A stretch of 64,000 bases of DNA from Colius striatus. Its lineage: Eukaryota > Chordata > Aves > Coliiformes > Coliidae. The stretch covers positions 3,914,513-3,978,512 of the forward strand of contig NC_084781.1 of NCBI RefSeq assembly GCF_028858725.1, in the 5' to 3' direction. Under the pieces are notes generated by a model. It was not told the origin of the DNA. It saw only the letters and a list, made by a program, of their open reading frames with translations, and did no database searches. Positions 57,811 to 64,000 of the stretch are shown here, in pieces. Position numbers and translations under genes: made by a program. The number at the start of each line of letters is the position of its first letter. The stretch's first letter is position 1.

Positions 57811-59233
57811 TTGTGGTTACTGAGGGCGGCGGGCAGGGCATTGCCTCGCCCCGGGCCCCTCAAACCTGGCCGCAATTTCTGGGCACCAGCGAGCTGGTGC
57901 TCGTCGCATCCCTCCGTAGTGCGCTCGAGGGGTTTAAATCCCGGGCAGAGCTTCCAGGACACGCAGGTAGTCGAAAACAATAATTTTAACAAGCAGAACC
58001 GTCCTCCAAAGAAGCAGGTAAGACCAAAATTACAGTTTATTTAATTCTGATACTGGGAAGAAGCGGGGAGCATCACGAGTAATTTGATCCTGCTGGGGCT
58101 GCTCGGAGCAAACGCCATCCCAGCGAGCAAGAGAGATATTCCACATCTTGGAGAACCACCTGCGTGAGCAGCCCGATTCCCTCACGGCTTACAGGTGGGA
58201 ATCTGCTTCTGGCTAATTTTCCTCTTAAAAAGCCTCAGAGCTGCTCCTACCTTTGGCTTCCGTGTCCTCCCCATCTCCCTGTCCTCAAGCATCCCTATTG
58301 CAGCCAGACGGAGCAACCACCGTCCGTGTGCGCTTTGCTTTTTCCTGCCAAGGAAACTGTTTTAATTCCCAGGAAATCAAGGTATTTTTTTCTCCTTAAA
58401 CGTTGATGTTCTTTTCTCTCTGGGGAGAGCCGCTGGCTGGCAAATGCGCTGCGAGCGCGGCGGAGGCTCCGCATCTGCAGGGGCGAGCTGGAGCTTTCCT
58501 GGGTGAGAAGCTGGAGGAAAGGCTGTGCTCGCTCAGGTGTTGGCTGTACCTGGGGCGGGTCGGGGTCTCGTCAGGCTATTTCATTTTTTCCCCCTTTTAT
58601 TTTTGCTTTTTAACGGGACTTTAATTTGGTTATCTGGCGCCATTGGCACTTGTAGGCATTTTGGATCACAGGACGTGCGGGTTTGTGAGAGAAAACGTGT
58701 CCCTGTTTAATACATAAAATATAGATGACTTATGCTTCCATCCTTTCCGTGGATTTCCCTTTGTTCATTTTTTTCTTTACATGCAAAGTAAAGACGATCA
58801 CACTTTAGGGGTGGGAAAATACCCAACCATCTGTCCAGACAACGCCTAGTTGTCTTTTAAATAGTAGTTATAAACACATGCAGGACAATCATTTTCATCA
58901 ACAAACTTTGCTAAAATACCCCCCGCCTCCCTAAAAATGATAATGCAGAAAGAGAATGCTCGGCTCCTAAAGCCGCGGGGTGGTTGGGAGCAGCGCGGAG
59001 AGCCAAGCGCACAGTCCAGCAGGTCGGCTCCCATTGCTGCTTCTCCGCCTGGAAACGCTTCTCCGGGCTCCGCGGCTCTCCCTTTATCTCAACACCTCCC
59101 CGGCCGTAGGGTGCAAGGTGATGGAAACAGCCTCGGAAACATTTCAATTCGATGCTGTTGTTCCTCTGTTTCTGTGCACCAACACCCGCCAAGTACTCTG
59201 TTCGTTTTTCTCTGAGCTGCTTGTCAGCCACAA

Positions 59234-59263
59234 TTAATTGTTCCCACAATTGGGAACAATTAA
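59234..59263. repeat. Perfect 13-bp inverted repeat with 4-nt loop
   Basis: TTAATTGTTCCCA (59234-59246), spacer CAAT, then TGGGAACAATTAA (59251-59263). The arms are exact reverse complements. The outer parts contain TTAATTG homeodomain-type cores and the inner parts GTTCCCA/TGGGAAC. Confidence 0.97.
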
Positions 59264-62200
59264 AAGTGATATGAAAGAGAAGTTTTACCGTGATGTTGAT
59301 ATTATTTGTCTTTTCCTGCCCATGTTTACTGCTGCTGTTCCTGGGGCTGGGTGCTGAGCACCGCTAACCACGCTCTGCTGTGAGGGTCACTGACTTCACA
59401 CCAGTCACTTGCCTTTGGTAAGAGGATTGGGCAGCAAAGTATTTAGAGAAATAAAAGAGAAACCCCTGTAGTTTAGCAAAAGAGAACATTAGGAGCAAGT
59501 ATGAAGATGTAATCATTAAAGAAAACCACCTGCTATTAAAAATCCTGTTTCTTTACATGTGTGTGTGATGCCTTTTGTTTGGGAAAACAATTGTTTATTC
59601 TCTCCTTACTGAAGACAAAGGTGTGTAAAGTACTCTGAGCTGGAAAGAACACAAAGGAAACAGGCAGGGGAAAGTAAAAGTAGAAGATTAAGATGTGCAA
59701 GTGAGAGAAGTTTTGGGGCAAAGGGAACTTCCTCCTCTGTGTGTTTGCACTGATCTTCTCAAGGCAGCCAGTGGATGTTAAGAGGACAATGATGTCAGGC
59801 ATCAGGCACTGCCAGGCTCAGCCATCCCACCACAGCTCCAGAAGTGGGATCAGATGCTGTGGAACCAAACACCTTCCCAGTGCACCAGACATCCCTGAAG
59901 TGAGCGTTGATCTTGGCTGCAGCAGCAGGGCCTGAGGCATTTGCACACCCCTGGGCTTGCAATTGTGATAGTCTAATGGTGGTTCTCAAGGGAAGGAAGG
60001 CTCCTGGGGTTCCGGTGCAGGCACTGGGACTGTGTCCAGAAACAGATTTTGCAGCACAGGATATTTCACGGGCAGCACTGCAGGTGACAGTGGGTGAGGT
60101 TGGGGTAAAACCCCCCCAGATATTCTCCCCTCACTTTCCTGGGCAGGACTATGTCCCTGGGACCCCTTTAGCAGCAAGGTGCCACGGTTTCTCGGAGCAT
60201 AGGGGTGTGAGAAAGAGGCTGTTTCCCCTTTTGCCACCAGCATTATGACAGTTGGGATAGAGCAGGTCTATGTGGAAGGGTTGGAACATGAATCAAATAA
60301 CACTCAAGTCCCAGGTGCCTCTCCCCTGCCTCTAAAGGAACTTTCTTCTTCATAAAGATTTTATTTTAATCAATGAAATAACATCTACCCCCAGCTCCCC
60401 CATATCTGTAGCTCGAGGCACCTTGGCTAACATTTAAAATCAGTCATGTTTAAAAGCCACTGCTCACTGGTAACCTCAGTGACACACACACAACGTGAAC
60501 TGCCCGGACTCAGGAATGCCCAGCCCAGCCTGGGAACTGAAAAGGTGTGCACAGAGTCTTGTGGCTTTGGGAAGAGGCTGCTTATCCCTGAAAGTCTGGT
60601 GCAAACATGGGCAAAACCCCCTGAGATAAAGACAAGGAAAGGAAACAGTTGCTGCTTGAGACATCCTCTCCCTCAGCAGCCAGGTCCTTCCGGGCTGGGA
60701 AGCAACGCTGCTGGGCTGACAGAGGCTGCAGCTTTTAGGCAGTCTGAGCAAGCTTTTGGGAAGAGGTTATTGTATGTTTGAGGAGTGGAGGGGGTCCTGG
60801 GAAGAAGGAAGGGATGGGGAGGCATTTGGTTTATTTATTTCAGAGATTTCTTTTTTTTCTCTTAGAATAAGTCAAACGAGTTTTTATTCCCTGGTCCCGA
60901 CTTACCGTGACAGCTGCTGACTTCTCCGTGCTCTCCCTGAGAAGCTGGAGGGAGAGAGAATGTTTCTATCTGGCTTCCTCCTTTATTCTTTCTTTTTAAA
61001 AAGTTGATGTGAAATATTTGGATGTGTGTTTGAGAAATGCTGAGGTGGAAATGGCTTGCAGGAAACAATAGCTGGAAATAGGACATCTTGGTGGATGCCT
61101 CAAATTCCTGTTCTCAAGAAATCCACCCAAGTATTGATTTTCATTTAAAGTCTTCTGGCAGGTTTGGCTTCTTCACATGGAATTGTTTCCTGATAATTTA
61201 TTTCAACAATACAGTGGTCATTATTAAATGATCTATGAAATTCTTCCATGAACCTTTGCTCTCTGTTTGGATTTTGAGCATTTTCCTGGCTACCACCCTA
61301 ACACCGTTAACTTTTACAGGGCTGGAAAGCAGTTCCAGCTCAAGGTTTTTCCTTCTATGGCCAGAGCTATGTAGATTTTTATTTTTCAGACATACAGGCT
61401 CTATGGGAAGTCTTAAAGTGAATAATTTGCAAAGTCTTGCTATTAAACACTTGTATAGTGTCATCCCTAAAAGCACTGTCCCTCAGGAAAGGTGTCAATA
61501 ACTTGGCACATTCCTTTTCCACTGGTTTTCTGAAGGGAAGTTGCTGCAAGTGTGGCCATGCTGAGCAGCAGAGAATGCTGCAGGGGGATGTAGAGAGGAT
61601 GCTGGCTGCAGTACTGTGAGCTCCTCAGTGCTGCAACCTCCTGAGTAGACTACTTTGTGCTTCCTCTCTTCTAGTCAAGCAGCGTCACCTTAATTAACTG
61701 CAAACTCTTTCTTACTCAGTTGAAAAAGTGCCTTATTTCTCTCTTGGACTTTTTTTCCTACAGCATAGTAAGCTCCTTGATGTAGGATTCATGCAGCAGT
61801 AGCAATGCATTGCACTTGATAAAGGCAGGTGGGTGCAAAGTGTTTCCTTAAGAGTAGGTGGGATGATCCCACACTGGTCTGCAATGCCTCTTCTACCTGT
61901 CAGGGTACAGACAGTCTTCCAAGCAAGAAATTGGTTTAAATTCACAATGATGAGGTGACTCTGAGACATGTTTCTGAAATGTCAGGAGCAAAGGCAAGCT
62001 TACCAAATTTTGTGACTCTGTTCAGCTATTGCTGAGACCACTCAGCTTGCCTTCCTGAAGTGAAAACTCCTGTCTCCTCCGGTGTTGTGTATCCTGTTGG
62101 CTTTGCTGTGGCTGCTGGAACAAACCTTTAAGTGCTCCTACGACACACAGAAAACTAGCCCTGTGGTATTACCTGCAGCTGCCAGCTCTGTACTCAACGA

Positions 62201-63559
62201 TTATGCAAAGCTCTTGCTGAGCTGCTGGATGCTTCTTTAGCATCTGCTCTATCCAGGTTTTTGGCTCAGAATCACTTCTGTTCAAAGCAAGCTCTTCTGA
62301 AGGGCGGGCTGTTTTAACTCACCCTTGCCAGCTGTCACAGTGGTGATTCACTGCCTTTACCAAGCACAGGGATTTTGTGCATCTAGAGCTCTTTCTCACA
62401 CCACCCAGCCAGGCGCCAGCGTTGGTCCTTTCTTCACGTGCCTGCTTATTCTCACACAGAGAGCACTTAGGTTTGGGGAACAAGCTTAGTAAAATAAAAG
62501 AAAGAGGCATATTATTTGTGCTATTGTAATTTACTGTAGAGCTGATCCCTAATGGGAGATGATAGTAATAGCTTGTGGGCTCTTCGGACCTTAGAGCTTG
62601 TTTGTTCCTATTCCAAGCATCCTGTGACTGCAGGAGTTTAGGCATAATCTCATCTGGTTTACAGTTCTCAACTTTGACAGTTTGTCTTTAGAGATGTAAT
62701 GATGGAATGTGGCTTTTAGGTTCTGCCTTAATGTTTTTTCACTGACAAAACAGTATGTTTTTGTCAGTCAGGTGGCTGTTGTACCTTTTGGGAGATGGTG
62801 GGGGGAAGCCGACATCAGTTATCTTGGAAAGAGCTGTGATGGTGATGTTGCTGCAGCAGCATCACTCCTCAGTAGAAGTGACCCTGGGCCTTTGACCACT
62901 GAAGAGCTCAGCTTTTATGCTTCCTGGATTTAAAATATTAAGAAATGTTGGCACTAGAAAGGGAAATGTTGACAAGTTCTGCTGCAAGGTGTCCACAAAT
63001 ACGTTTCTGCCCCTGTGAAGGCAGCCTGTGCTCACAGGGAGTAACGCTGTGCTGATAGCTGTGCTGGGGCTGTGGCAGGCAGGTCCTACTCCAGCTCAAT
63101 CTCTCTCTGAATACTTAATGCAAAATTCAAGGCCTATTTCTTATTTAAATTCCTTGCCTTCCCAATTTGAAAGACATTAAGTTTTGGCCTTTGCTTTTAA
63201 GCAGATGGATGCTCATCATTTACTTGTATGGTCCCTTTTTGTGCCACTGTATCTGTTAGGTGCAGGAAAAATTTGCATTAGTATCGAGGTAGATCAAAAG
63301 ATTTTCTTTCCATATATGCTGCAAGTAATGTCTTTTTTCTGGGAGGAAAAAAAAATCTCCTCAACCCAGTCCTTTCCAAATGGTTTGTGAAATGATCATG
63401 ATCAGTGTCTTTAATAAAAAACCTATCCCACTGTCCCAGAGATGCAGCATCATTTAAGTGTTACGTGGCTTCTAGTTGGGCTTAGTACATAAATGTTCCC
63501 TAAAAGTTCACTGCTTTATTAAAAAGAGACCCAACTGAAACACACCACACACCCAGAAA

Positions 63560-63950
63560 GATCACCCTAATGTATGGGAGCTCTAAAAGGTAGTAGGATG
63601 ACAGATAGGGAGGAAGGTGATCAATTAAGACATTAAGCATTTTGCACCACATGGATGCATCTGCATGTCAGCCAAATAATAAGGCCATCAGCTCATTTTC
63701 AGGGGGCTGTTGCCTACTTCAGCTCAATCCTCAGATCAAAGAGAAAATGTCTGCTTGCATTTTCTAATCAGAAAAGGGATGCTAATTTAGGTTCCTTAAT
63801 GTGTGGTGGTAAGAGACTTCTTCAATTAACTGAATTCTATAGCTCAGAAAATAAAAAAGGGGGATACAAAGGGAGTCAGGCTGGAAAGGCAGAAGTTCTC
63901 ATTAAATCAAAGGTCCAATATTCATTACCTCCAGCATCTGGGGCTAAACA
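63560..63950. promoter_or_regulatory. Candidate conserved noncoding block at the right edge
   Basis: Repeat-free text with CAATTAAGACATTAAGCATT, AAATAATAAGGCCATCAGC, TCTAATCAG, GCTAATTTAGG, TTCAATTAACTGAATTC and CATTAAATC. The cluster of TAAT/ATTA cores and absence of repeat landmarks suggest an enhancer. Conservation is untested. Confidence 0.35.
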
Positions 63951-64000
63951 CTAAACATGGAGAGCATCAAAGGGGGTTTAATGGGTTAAATTGAGAATAT

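Larger units (their letters stand above)
57811..64000. other. Region downstream of BSX, no recognised gene
   Basis: I could assemble no exon set on either strand. In human the next gene on this side is JHY (C11orf63), which would come in on the minus strand here, but none of the minus-strand open frames resembles it well enough to call. The content is AT-rich with few recognisable repeats, a perfect inverted repeat at 59234, and an enhancer-like block at the window's right edge. Confidence 0.6.

Noticed and set aside
57811-64000. Possible terminal exons of JHY on the minus strand
   Set aside because: Expected from the human gene order, but no minus-strand frame with splice sites could be matched to it with any confidence.

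Overview
This is a vertebrate nuclear segment, and almost certainly a bird. Its genes are split by GT-AG introns, the dispersed repeats are CR1 LINE fragments of avian type with a few ancient MIR/CORE-SINE-like scraps, introns are compact, and CpG islands sit at promoters. I cannot name the species from the sequence alone.

Three protein genes, all on the + strand, can be assembled exon by exon. (1) CLMP (CXADR-like membrane protein, a tight-junction Ig-superfamily adhesion protein) occupies the left part. Positions 1-19105 look like its first intron, with the signal-peptide exon lying outside the window, and exons 2-7 run from 19106 to 25019. (2) HSPA8 (constitutive Hsc70 chaperone) runs from a CpG-island promoter with heat-shock elements, CCAAT boxes and a TATA box (31.3-32.2 kb), through nine exons, to a poly(A) signal at 37109. 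Its reconstructed CDS is 1941 nt, or 646 aa, the usual Hsc70 length. Introns 5, 6 and 8 each carry a U14 (SNORD14) box C/D snoRNA with both 18S rRNA-complementary domains. (3) BSX (brain-specific homeobox) has three exons between 55838 and 57439 and encodes 235 aa.

CLMP-HSPA8-BSX in the same orientation is the conserved amniote order (the human chromosome 11q24 neighbourhood). The 18 kb between HSPA8 and BSX, and the 6 kb after BSX, hold no recognisable coding gene. They contain CR1 fragments and several AT-rich, TAAT-rich, repeat-poor blocks that look like conserved developmental enhancers and probably belong to BSX.

The most interesting signals are four. The U14 copies in introns 6 and 8 are 103/104 identical, and the identity stops at the snoRNA terminal stem. 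A 75-bp homeodomain-site-rich element is duplicated at 51219 and 51585. A perfect 13-bp-arm inverted repeat with a 4-nt loop lies downstream of BSX. Two ZNF143/GFY-like 'TGTAGT' elements sit in HSPA8 intron 1. There is also a perfect 67-bp tandem duplication just after an AATAAA hexamer in the CLMP-HSPA8 spacer. I found no CRISPR array, operon, virus-like gene or other prokaryote-style system, and none is expected here.
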